Below, in pieces: positions 1-7,817 of a DNA stretch of 64,000 nucleotides. The DNA lies in NCBI GenBank assembly GCA_020636275.1, contig JACJYD010000001.1, positions 496,001-560,000 of the forward strand. The letters run 5' to 3'. The stretch's first letter is position 1. The number at the start of each line of letters is the position of its first letter. The notes under the pieces were generated by a model, which saw nothing but the letters and a program-made list of their open reading frames with translations, did not search any database and was not told the origin of the DNA. This stretch comes from Lewinellaceae bacterium. Lineage in GTDB: Bacteria; Bacteroidota; Bacteroidia; Chitinophagales; Saprospiraceae. The translations under genes and the position numbers were made by a program.

Positions 1-1262
1 AATCTACCCTGGGGTGGACCCTTCAATGGGGCGCCGTTTTTTCCCTGCTGATCTTTATGTTTCCTCCGCTGGTGTTCATGGGCATGGTTTCCCCGGTGAT
101 CATCAATTTACTGAACACGGAGGTGAAAGGGGCCGGTAGCAGCGCCGGTACCGTATACGCCATCTCCACCCTTGGAGGGATAATAACCACTTTCCTGTTC
201 GGGTTTTACATCATCCCCCAATTGGGGATCAACTATCCGGCGGTGGTCACCGGTATTTTGTTGAGCGTATTGCCCATATTGTCTCTGCTTCGCCTGAAGA
301 TCTACCCCGCTGCGGGGGTTCTTCTTCCCCTGCTGATCAGTCTGGTGGGCATGCAATGGAAAATTGATGCAGGAGGAGCGGAGGCCGCCCAAACCCTTTA
401 TCATTCGGAAGGCGTACTGGGGCAAGTGAAAGTAGCCGACCTGCCGCTGGCGGCGGGCGACCGGACCATCCCCGCCCGTGCCTTGATCGTTAACAATACC
501 CTTCAAACGGTCATGAACCTGGAGGATCCAACCTACGATTTCTGGCAGTATACCAAATACATCCCCCTTTTCACTACCATTTATCCCCAGGGTAGTAAGG
601 CCTTGCTGCTGGGCATGGGCGGCGGCACCCTGGTCAGCCGGCTGCACCAAAGAGGGATGAACCTGGATGTGGTGGAGATCGACGGCCGTATGAAAGAGAT
701 CGCCGTCAATTATTTCGGAATGTCGCCCGATCAGGAGGTGACCATCGACGATGCCCGCCATTTTTTGAAGACCTCGAAGGAGAAGTATCCGGTCATTATC
801 TACGACACCTTTATCAGCGAGTCGGCCCCCGAGCACATCCTCACCCTGGAAGGATTAGCCGATGCCCATAAGCGGCTCACGGACGACGGAGTATTGCTCA
901 TCAATTTTTACGGCTATCTCGAAGGCAACCGGGGAGCGATCACCCGTTGTGTGTACAAAACCTTGCAGGCCGCCGGGTTCCATGTAGACCTTTTCACCAC
1001 GCCCGGATCCGAACAGGAGCGCAATATCTTGCTGATCGGCAGCCCGGAGGAGAAAAACTGGTCCGACCTGCCCGTGGCCGGCGTCCTGCCCGGCGACCCC
1101 TACGACTATTTCATCCCCTCTAATTTTGTCGACACCACCACCGCCAAGGTGCTCACCGACAAAGCGCCTCAACTGGAAATGTACGCCCGTGCATCAGCTG
1201 ATTGGCGGAAATTATATAATCAGTCTTATACCTTGTTTTTTTCACACTACAGGAAATATTGA
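1..1262 (+). CDS. Membrane-fused spermidine synthase-like protein, 5' end outside window
   Basis: The reading frame is open from base 3 with no stop before the first ATG at 57, so the gene begins upstream of the window. About four hydrophobic segments lie between nt 30 and 360. They are followed by a Rossmann-type methyltransferase-like domain: a glycine-rich motif GMGGG at nt 611-630, the acidic segment VVEID just after it, then DDARHFL and YPVIIYDTF. This arrangement is known from fused membrane/spermidine-synthase-like proteins, where an aminopropyl- or methyltransferase fold sits on a membrane domain. The substrate cannot be read from sequence and polyamine synthesis is only a family-level guess. 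The C-terminus is complete (stop at 1260-1262). No gene overlaps it on the plus strand, and a 229-bp gap follows. Confidence 0.75.
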   Translation, partial: STLGWTLQWGAVFSLLIFMFPPLVFMGMVSPVIINLLNTEVKGAGSSAGTVYAISTLGGIITTFLFGFYIIPQLGINYPAVVTGILLSVLPILSLLRLKIYPAAGVLLPLLISLVGMQWKIDAGGAEAAQTLYHSEGVLGQVKVADLPLAAGDRTIPARALIVNNTLQTVMNLEDPTYDFWQYTKYIPLFTTIYPQGSKALLLGMGGGTLVSRLHQRGMNLDVVEIDGRMKEIAVNYFGMSPDQEVTIDDARHFLKTSKEKYPVIIYDTFISESAPEHILTLEGLADAHKRLTDDGVLLINFYGYLEGNRGAITRCVYKTLQAAGFHVDLFTTPGSEQERNILLIGSPEEKNWSDLPVAGVLPGDPYDYFIPSNFVDTTTAKVLTDKAPQLEMYARASADWRKLYNQSYTLFFSHYRKY

Positions 1263-1412
1263 ATGGAAGGGGCGATCCCGGGGGTGGAGAGTCAGGGGGA
1301 ATATTGCGCATTTCCCTTGTCCTTAAAATAATATTCCGACTCAATGTTTTTATCGGGGAGTAAATTCCAATAAAAAATTTGATTCCAAATTTCCTTTAAA
1401 TCTGAAAAGGGT

Positions 1413-1420
1413 TAAATTTG
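1413..1420 (+). promoter_or_regulatory. Candidate -7 box for the subtilisin gene
   Basis: TAAATTTG matches the Bacteroidota -7 consensus TAnnTTTG. A clear -33 TTG is not present at the usual distance of about 20 bp (TTT is found there). The box lies 72 bp before the ATG at 1492. The rest of the gap 1263-1491 shows nothing else recognisable. Confidence 0.35.
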
Positions 1421-1491
1421 GGATTGAAGCGGTTCCCGCTTTTGCACTCCGCATTCTTTCACCCATTTTATCATCCAAAAACAAGGATAGT

Positions 1492-2757
1492 ATGAAGAAA
1501 TCTTATCTATTGTTGGCATCGTTGGTTACAGCGGGCGTTGCCCTTTTTATTGCAGGCTGCTTGAAGGAAAGCTTGCCTTCAACCGACACCAACCCTTCGG
1601 ATGTTCAATCCGTTGTCGCTCCTGTTTCGGGAGGAGATCTGGTTGCAGGAACCCCGATTGAGGGGCACTACATCGTCGTATTCAAGGATGAGGTCATGCC
1701 GGAAACCGCTATGCGTCAAATGGCTTCTTATGATGCCAGGACCGAGTTTGCCCAGCAGACGACCCGTCAGATCCTGAAGGAAATGAAATTGGATAAAGCT
1801 GTTGGCATTTCGTACGCCTATGGAACGGCCATTAAGGGGTTTTCCGGTGAAATGGATCAGCAAACCGCAGACCGGTTGGCAGCGGATCCCCGGGTTGCAT
1901 ATGTGGAGCAAGACCAGGTTGCTACGATCGTCGGAGGTCCTCCCGGTGGCGGCGGCGGTGGCGGAGGCGGCGGAGGCCAAACCACGCCTTGGGGTATTGC
2001 CCGGGTCAATGGTGGCGCCAATGGCGTGGGCAAAGTCGCATGGATCATCGATTCGGGTATTGACCTTAACCACCCGGATCTCACCGTTGATGTAAACAGA
2101 AGCAAATGCTTCCTCGATACCAGTCCCAATGCATGTAAAAATGGGCCGGAGGATGAAAACGGCCATGGAACGCACGTAGCAGGTATAGTTGCTGCCAAGG
2201 ATAACACTACCGGTGTTATTGGCGTAGCAGCCGGAGCAAGCGTTGTAGCTGTCCGGGTTTTGGATCGGAACGGTAGTGGGTCCTATTCGGGGGTCATTGC
2301 CGGCGTCGATTACGTTACAGCTACTGCCGCTTCGGGAGATGCTGCCAATATGAGCCTGGGTGGCCCAACTTCCTCGGCGTTGGATGCCGCTGTCATTGCC
2401 TTGGGGAATCATGGCGTAAAACTTGCCATGGCTGCCGGTAATGAATCGACCAGCGCTAATAATTCTTCTCCCGCCCGTGCCAATGGGAACAATATCTATA
2501 CGGTGTCCGCCATGGCACAGGGAGATTTGTGGGCATACTATTCCAACTACGACAACCCGCCTGTCGACTATTGCGAACCTGGATCCAGCATCTATTCCTG
2601 CTATAAGAACGGAGGATATGCAACCTTGAGCGGCACCTCCATGGCATCGCCGCACTTGTGCGGCATCCTGCTGCTTCTCGGGAACGGAAATCCCGCAACC
2701 GACGGAACAGTGAGTGGCGATCCGGATGGCAATCCCGATCCCATCGCCGTACACTAA
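1492..2757 (+). CDS. S8 family (subtilisin-like) serine protease, lipoprotein
   Basis: A secreted endopeptidase probably anchored as a lipoprotein. The signal sequence ends in a lipobox (IAGC, Cys23). An inhibitor I9-like propeptide (GHYIVVFKDE, about residues 58-142) is followed by an 11-residue glycine run at 152-162 that acts as a linker. The catalytic domain then shows all expected residues: Asp187 in IIDSGID, His225 in GHGTHVAG, oxyanion Asn317 in AAGNES, and Ser383 in GTSMASPH. The protein ends only about 39 residues after the catalytic serine, with no T9SS sorting domain, so outer-membrane lipid anchoring is the likely fate. The gene stands alone: a promoter-like box lies upstream and a strong terminator downstream. 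Family assignment is certain; its physiological substrate is unknown. Confidence 0.93.
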   Translation: MKKSYLLLASLVTAGVALFIAGCLKESLPSTDTNPSDVQSVVAPVSGGDLVAGTPIEGHYIVVFKDEVMPETAMRQMASYDARTEFAQQTTRQILKEMKLDKAVGISYAYGTAIKGFSGEMDQQTADRLAADPRVAYVEQDQVATIVGGPPGGGGGGGGGGGQTTPWGIARVNGGANGVGKVAWIIDSGIDLNHPDLTVDVNRSKCFLDTSPNACKNGPEDENGHGTHVAGIVAAKDNTTGVIGVAAGASVVAVRVLDRNGSGSYSGVIAGVDYVTATAASGDAANMSLGGPTSSALDAAVIALGNHGVKLAMAAGNESTSANNSSPARANGNNIYTVSAMAQGDLWAYYSNYDNPPVDYCEPGSSIYSCYKNGGYATLSGTSMASPHLCGILLLLGNGNPATDGTVSGDPDGNPDPIAVH

Positions 2758-2775
2758 TTTGCTTTGTTATTGCCT

Positions 2776-2814
2776 GGAAGAGGGAAGTGCGCAGCGCTTC
2801 CCTCTTCCTTTTTT
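2776..2814 (+). terminator. Rho-independent terminator of the subtilisin gene
   Basis: A perfect 12-bp stem (2776-2787 with 2797-2808), a 9-nt loop and a T run at 2809-2814, 19 bp after the stop codon. Confidence 0.85.
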
Positions 2815-2879
2815 CCCACCTTTTGAATAAATACCTTATCTTATCGATCCAATTATTTTCAGAACCTAGTTAAAAAACC

Positions 2880-4898
2880 ATGAAACCAAATCTTTATGCC
2901 CTTTTAGTGGGTGTCAGCAATTACCAATCGCCCGTAGCAAAACTTCCCGGTTGCGCCAATGATCTGAAGCGCATGGAGGAATACCTGAAAAACGAGACGG
3001 CTGATTTTCAGGTGCATATCCATACTATGCTCGATCAGCAGTCGACCCGGAACGAGATCGTAAAAGCGTTCCGGGAGCACCTGGGACAGGCGAAGAAAGG
3101 GGATGTCGCCTATTTCTATTTTACGGGCCACGGTACGCAGGAGGAGGCAGATCCGGAGCTCTGGCGGTACGAATCCGATAAGCGGCTCGAGTGCCTGGTC
3201 TGTTACGATAGTGTGAAGGCGGGTAGTAATACCTATTCCTTCCTGGCCGACAAGGAGCTGCGCTGGCTGATCCACGAGTTGTGGCAAAAGACCAATGCCC
3301 ACGTGGTAACCGTATTCGACTGCTGCCATTCGGGCGAAAATACCCGGAATGTGCACGTGGGACAACAAGTCCCCGAAGTAGCAGAGAAACGCCTGGTTGC
3401 CCGCTTTGGAGGCGGAGCCTTCCCCAAACGGCCCTGGACGGATTTCGTCTTTTCAAAAGAAATCAAACCCGAAGACCTCAAGGTCAAACCCATGCACGAG
3501 GTAATTCCCGAAGGGCGGCACGTGCAACTGGCCGCTTGCCGGAACGACGAGTCGGCATACGAAGTGGCCGGAGAGGGGGTGTTTACGAAAAACCTGCTCG
3601 ACGTGTTGCGGCGCTCCCGGGGAGCGGTGACCTATTTCGACATGCGCAGCCGCATCAAGAACTTTATCAAGAACCAGTACATGCAGACGCCTCAGATCTA
3701 CATTCAGGGTGGCGATCTGTCGCTGGGGTTTACCACTTTCCTGGGGAAAAGCGAGAAGGGAAAACCGCTATACGGCAGCGTAGTCAAAAACAAGGACCTG
3801 GGCTGGGTCATCGACATGGGCGCCCTGCACGGCATTTCGAAACGCGGCCAGACGATCGAAGTGGAGACGGAAACCGGGGAAAAGCTCGAGGCCACCGTCG
3901 TACGGGTATTCCCCGACTATACGGCCCTCCGGTTTGAAATCGCGGATGAAGATAAAGCCAATAAAGCCGCCGAGCTGAAAGGCTACGTGAAAGATTTCCT
4001 CTCGGCGCCGATCAAGGTATTCGTCGAAGCGGAGCCAAAGTTCAAGGACCAGGCAGATAAGCTGGCGAAAGAACTGGAACCCATCAGCAATCTTTACGTC
4101 ACGGATAAAGAATACGAAGCCGACTATTGCGTGGTCCTCCAAAAACAGGGGATCAACGGAGTGGCGAACCTGATCACTTATCCCGGCGAGGAGAAATACT
4201 ACCATAAAGGAAATGAGAAAAAGGTCCGCCCGCTGGTATTGCCGGCCTCATCCACGGAAGATTCCTTCCCGGAAAAAGTGACGACCTCCCACCTGAAGCA
4301 CATCGCCCAGTGGGAGTATATCAAGAACCTTTACAACCCCAACACCTACTTGTTCCGCAGCGGCTTCCCGCTTGAAGTGAGCATGCAGCTGCAAAGTGAG
4401 GGCGGAAAGTGGGAAGAGGTGCCTATGGAGAACGAGTGCTGGTCGCCCCTGCTCCAAAAGCTACCCAACGGCTCGCTGGCAGGGCTGGCCACCGTTCGCC
4501 TGCACAACGCATACACCCGGAAATTATACGTCTCGGTAGTCAGTTTATCGCTCAACTTTGAAGCGTACCCGAATTTCCTCAATCCACCGGGCTATGGCTT
4601 GAACCCGGGCGAAGATAAGATCATCGATACGATCTATACGCCCCAGGGAGAGTTTCCGCTGAGCCTTTCCTGTGAGCCGGAGATCCTGGCCTACAACCTG
4701 CCTTATAGCCCGGCCTGGCTGCTCTTCATTGCCAGTACCGAGGAGAATGTAGATGTCACGACCCTGGAGCTGCCGGCATTGCCCGGCCCGGAATCGGAGC
4801 GGACCCGTTTCATTGGAGCGCCGCGGGGCGAACAGGACGCCAACGCCAGCGACTGGATCACCCGATTGGTGGCCTTGAAGATCCGGGTTCCCAAATAA
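2880..4898 (+). CDS. Caspase-like (peptidase C14) protein with unknown C-terminal region
   Basis: The N-terminal 290 residues are a caspase/metacaspase-like domain: a start typical of the fold (ALLVGVSNY), the catalytic His84 in FTGHGTQ, and the DCCHSG box with catalytic Cys149. These residues make it a likely active cysteine peptidase, probably cutting after basic residues as metacaspases do (family knowledge). No signal peptide or membrane segment is visible, so it should act in the cytoplasm. Residues about 300-672 match nothing I recognise; they look like two beta-rich domains and end in a segment about vascular-type loops I cannot name. The gene is monocistronic, bounded by terminators on both sides. 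A role in cell death, signalling or proteolysis cannot be decided here. The start ATG follows an A-rich leader. Confidence 0.82.
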   Translation: MKPNLYALLVGVSNYQSPVAKLPGCANDLKRMEEYLKNETADFQVHIHTMLDQQSTRNEIVKAFREHLGQAKKGDVAYFYFTGHGTQEEADPELWRYESDKRLECLVCYDSVKAGSNTYSFLADKELRWLIHELWQKTNAHVVTVFDCCHSGENTRNVHVGQQVPEVAEKRLVARFGGGAFPKRPWTDFVFSKEIKPEDLKVKPMHEVIPEGRHVQLAACRNDESAYEVAGEGVFTKNLLDVLRRSRGAVTYFDMRSRIKNFIKNQYMQTPQIYIQGGDLSLGFTTFLGKSEKGKPLYGSVVKNKDLGWVIDMGALHGISKRGQTIEVETETGEKLEATVVRVFPDYTALRFEIADEDKANKAAELKGYVKDFLSAPIKVFVEAEPKFKDQADKLAKELEPISNLYVTDKEYEADYCVVLQKQGINGVANLITYPGEEKYYHKGNEKKVRPLVLPASSTEDSFPEKVTTSHLKHIAQWEYIKNLYNPNTYLFRSGFPLEVSMQLQSEGGKWEEVPMENECWSPLLQKLPNGSLAGLATVRLHNAYTRKLYVSVVSLSLNFEAYPNFLNPPGYGLNPGEDKIIDTIYTPQGEFPLSLSCEPEILAYNLPYSPAWLLFIASTEENVDVTTLELPALPGPESERTRFIGAPRGEQDANASDWITRLVALKIRVPK

Positions 4899-4900
4899 AG

Positions 4901-4932
4901 AAAAAAGGAGGCGTGGAAGCGCCTCCTTTTTT
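4901..4932 (+). terminator. Terminator of the caspase-like gene
   Basis: GGAGGCG (4907-4913) pairs with CGCCTCC (4920-4926) around a 6-nt loop. The stem is flanked by six A and six T residues, so it could work in either direction. It begins 3 bp after the stop. Confidence 0.85.
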
Positions 4933-5045
4933 CTTTATAAAACGCAAAATTTTTTTTCCACAGGGTGTGGAAATTTTAGCACGGCGTTCTCAGGCTAATG
5001 TCTACCCCTATCCTTACCTTTAGCTAGCGGCGGAAAAATCCCAGG

Positions 5046-5106
5046 TGCAAAACGAACGAGTAAACGCCGCGACCATTGGTCGTGGCGTTTACTCGTTCGT
5101 TTTGCA
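5046..5106. repeat. 61-bp near-perfect palindrome upstream of the ribonucleotide reductase gene
   Basis: Two 30-nt arms (5046-5075 and 5077-5106) are complementary except for one G:T position, with a single base between them. The palindrome ends 41 bp before the ATG at 5148. It has no T run after it, so it is not a standard terminator. It could be an operator, a cruciform or a leader hairpin controlling the reductase. The nearby stretch 4955-4973 holds a second small hairpin (TTTCCACA/TGTGGAAA). No cobalamin riboswitch was recognised in 4933-5147. Confidence 0.8.
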
Positions 5107-5147
5107 TGACAATAACATTCCTCAATCAATATAAAATTTGGTATTTC

Positions 5148-7727
5148 ATGAGTACCCCTTTGACCACTGTGCCCAAGCCACCGGTTCATTCCAATGGCAA
5201 GGCCGCTAAAACCTATTCCCACGAAGAAGCGCTCAAAGCCTCGGTCGAGTACTTTGAGGGCGATGAACTGGCCGCCAGCGTATGGGTCAATAAATACGCC
5301 CTGAAAGATTCGTATGGCCGCATCTATGAGAAGACGCCCGACCACATGCACAAACGCATTGCACGCGAACTGGCCCGCATTGAACAAAAATACCCGAACC
5401 CGACCCCCGAGGAGAAGCTGTACGAACTGTTGAAGAACTTCCAATACATCGTTCCCCAGGGGAGCCCCATGGCAGGTATTGGTAATGAATTTCAGGCGTC
5501 GTCCCTTTCCAATTGTTTTGTCATCGGAAACTCGGCCGACTCCTACGGCGGCATCATGCGGATCGATGAAGAGCAGGTGCAATTGATGAAGCGGCGCGGA
5601 GGCGTTGGCCATGACCTCTCCCACCTGCGCCCCAAAAGTACTCCGGTGATGAACAGTGCCCTGACCTCTACCGGGATCGTACCTTTCATGGAGCGCTATT
5701 CCAATTCGACCCGGGAGGTGGCCCAGGATGGCCGCCGGGGCGCCCTCATGCTGACGGTGTCGATCAAACATCCGGATGCGGAGGACTTTGTCGATGCCAA
5801 AATGGAAAGGGGCAAGGTGACGGGCGCCAACGTATCGGTCCGCATGGATGATGAATTTATGAAAGCTGCCATATCGGGCCAACCCTATGTGCAACAATAC
5901 CCCATCGATTCGGAAGATCCCGTAGTCGAACAGGAGATCGATGCGGCAGCCCTTTGGGACAAGATCATCTACAACGCCTGGAAATCGGCAGAGCCGGGGG
6001 TGCTGTTCTGGGATACCGTCATCCGGGAATCCGTACCCGACTGCTATGCCGACCTGGGGTATCGCACCGTATCGACCAACCCCTGTGGGGAGATCCCGCT
6101 TTGTCCGTATGACAGTTGCCGCCTGCTTGCGATCAACTTGTTCAGTTATGTCGACGATCCCTTTACCGATAAAGCGCGTTTCAATTTTGAGAAATTCAAG
6201 GAGCATGTTCAGTTGGCCCAGCGCATGATGGACGATATCATCGATCTGGAGTTGGAAAAAATTGACCGCATTCTGAATAAGATCGAGTTGGATCCGGAGG
6301 ATGAGATCATCAAAGCCACCGAGCGGGACTTGTGGAAAAAGATCAAGAAGACCTGCATCGAAGGCCGGCGCACCGGGGTGGGGATCACGGCTGAAGGCGA
6401 CATGCTCGCCGCGCTGGGTATCCGCTACGGCAGCGACGAAGCGATCAATTTCGCCGTGGAAGTGCAGCGAACCCTCGCGCTCAACGCCTACCGCTCCTCC
6501 GTCATTATGGCCAAAGAGCGAGGCGCTTTCCCGATCTACGAAACGAAGCGGGAAGCCGACAATCCCTATATCAACCGCCTCCGGGAGGCCGATCCGGAAC
6601 TTTATGACGAGATGGCCAACTACGGCCGCCGGAACATTGCGCTGCTGACCATCGCACCTACCGGGACCACCAGCCTCATGACCCAAACTACCTCCGGTAT
6701 TGAACCGACTTTCCTCGTCAGCTATCTTCGCCGCCGCAAGGTGAACCCAAACGACAAAGACGCCAAGGTCAGCTTTATCGATGAAGTAGGCGACCACTGG
6801 GAGGAATACCACGTATTTCACCACAAATTTGTCGATTGGCTCAAAGTCAATCACTATAACGTAGACGAGGTGACGAAAATGCCGAAGGAGGATCTGGAGG
6901 AGATCCTGGCAAAATCGCCCTACCACAAAGCTACGGCCAATGATGTCGATTGGGTCCAGAAAGTGAAAATGCAGGGCGCTATTCAAAAATGGGTGGACCA
7001 TTCGATCAGCGTTACGGTGAACGTGCCGGAGGAAACTTCGGTCGACCTGGTAAAAAAGATCTATGAAACGGCCTGGGAAGCGGGGTGCAAAGGCTGCACC
7101 ATTTACCGCGATGGGTCCCGCTCGGGCGTATTGGTCTCGGATTCGGGAAATAAAGAAGGCGAACCGGCCTTCCGCGAAACCATGCCTCCGAAGCGTCCCC
7201 GCCGCCTGGAAGCGGAGGTGGTCCGGTTTATGAATGAAAAAGAAAGCTGGATCGCCGTGGTCGGCCTTTACGAAGGCCGGCCGTATGAGATCTTCACCGG
7301 TCGGGCCATCGATACCTTCCGCTTGCCCGATTATGTCGACAGCGGCTGGGTGATCAAGAGCAAGAGCGATGACGGGCACAACCGCTACGACTTTCAGTTC
7401 CTCGACCGCGAAGGCTACCGGGTGACGATCGAAGGGCTTTCGCGCTCCTTCAACAAGGAGTACTGGAATTATGCCAAGCTTCTTTCCGGGGTGATCCGCC
7501 ACGGCATGCCCATCCTCAAGGTCGTCGACCTCATTGAAGGGTTGAACGTGGAAGATGAATACATCAACTCCTGGAAGAACGGCGTGATCCGCGCCCTGAA
7601 AAAGTTCATTCCAGACGGCACCCAGGCGACCAACAGCGTTTGTCCGGATTGCGGCGATCACGACGGCTTGCTCTACAAGGAAGGTTGTTTGATCTGCAAG
7701 AGTTGCGGATATTCGGAATGTGGTTAA
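5148..7727 (+). CDS. nrdJ: Class II (adenosylcobalamin-dependent) ribonucleotide reductase
   Basis: Reduces ribonucleotides to deoxyribonucleotides using adenosylcobalamin as radical source, so it works with or without oxygen. The 859-residue protein has the class II layout. Cys123 in LSNCFVI is one of the redox pair. NPCGEIPL carries the radical Cys313 with the catalytic Asn and Glu. The substrate loop APTGTTSLM follows, and a C-terminal zinc-ribbon-like tail has paired CxxC motifs (CPDCG and CKSCG). The ATG at 5148 is chosen because the earlier in-frame TTG at 5076 lies inside the palindrome and would add 24 residues unlike the family. The gene is monocistronic, with a perfect terminator after it. 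No nrdAB or nrdD gene lies nearby. Confidence 0.95.
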   Translation: MSTPLTTVPKPPVHSNGKAAKTYSHEEALKASVEYFEGDELAASVWVNKYALKDSYGRIYEKTPDHMHKRIARELARIEQKYPNPTPEEKLYELLKNFQYIVPQGSPMAGIGNEFQASSLSNCFVIGNSADSYGGIMRIDEEQVQLMKRRGGVGHDLSHLRPKSTPVMNSALTSTGIVPFMERYSNSTREVAQDGRRGALMLTVSIKHPDAEDFVDAKMERGKVTGANVSVRMDDEFMKAAISGQPYVQQYPIDSEDPVVEQEIDAAALWDKIIYNAWKSAEPGVLFWDTVIRESVPDCYADLGYRTVSTNPCGEIPLCPYDSCRLLAINLFSYVDDPFTDKARFNFEKFKEHVQLAQRMMDDIIDLELEKIDRILNKIELDPEDEIIKATERDLWKKIKKTCIEGRRTGVGITAEGDMLAALGIRYGSDEAINFAVEVQRTLALNAYRSSVIMAKERGAFPIYETKREADNPYINRLREADPELYDEMANYGRRNIALLTIAPTGTTSLMTQTTSGIEPTFLVSYLRRRKVNPNDKDAKVSFIDEVGDHWEEYHVFHHKFVDWLKVNHYNVDEVTKMPKEDLEEILAKSPYHKATANDVDWVQKVKMQGAIQKWVDHSISVTVNVPEETSVDLVKKIYETAWEAGCKGCTIYRDGSRSGVLVSDSGNKEGEPAFRETMPPKRPRRLEAEVVRFMNEKESWIAVVGLYEGRPYEIFTGRAIDTFRLPDYVDSGWVIKSKSDDGHNRYDFQFLDREGYRVTIEGLSRSFNKEYWNYAKLLSGVIRHGMPILKVVDLIEGLNVEDEYINSWKNGVIRALKKFIPDGTQATNSVCPDCGDHDGLLYKEGCLICKSCGYSECG

Positions 7728-7728
7728 T

Positions 7729-7766
7729 AAAGATCGGGGCGGACTCGAGTCCGCCCCGATCTTTTT
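7729..7766 (+). terminator. Terminator of nrdJ
   Basis: A perfect 36-bp palindrome (7729-7764) centred on CTCGAG, ending in a run of five T, immediately after the stop codon. Confidence 0.85.
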
Positions 7767-7789
7767 AAGCATGGTTCCTGGTTTTTTCG

Positions 7790-7797
7790 TAACTTTA
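7790..7797 (+). promoter_or_regulatory. Candidate -7 box for the patatin gene
   Basis: TAACTTTA matches TAnnTTTG at seven of eight bases and lies 20 bp before the ATG at 7818, between the nrdJ terminator and the gene. No clear -33 element. Confidence 0.3.
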
Positions 7798-7817
7798 GTT
7801 ACCCCAAAACCCCGAAC

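Noticed and set aside
4933..5147. Cobalamin riboswitch upstream of the B12-dependent reductase
   Set aside because: No B12-box-like conserved core was seen; the region is dominated by the palindrome.
5076..5147. TTG start adding 24 residues to the ribonucleotide reductase
   Set aside because: It begins in the centre of the palindrome, and the extra residues are unlike the family; the ATG at 5148 fits better.
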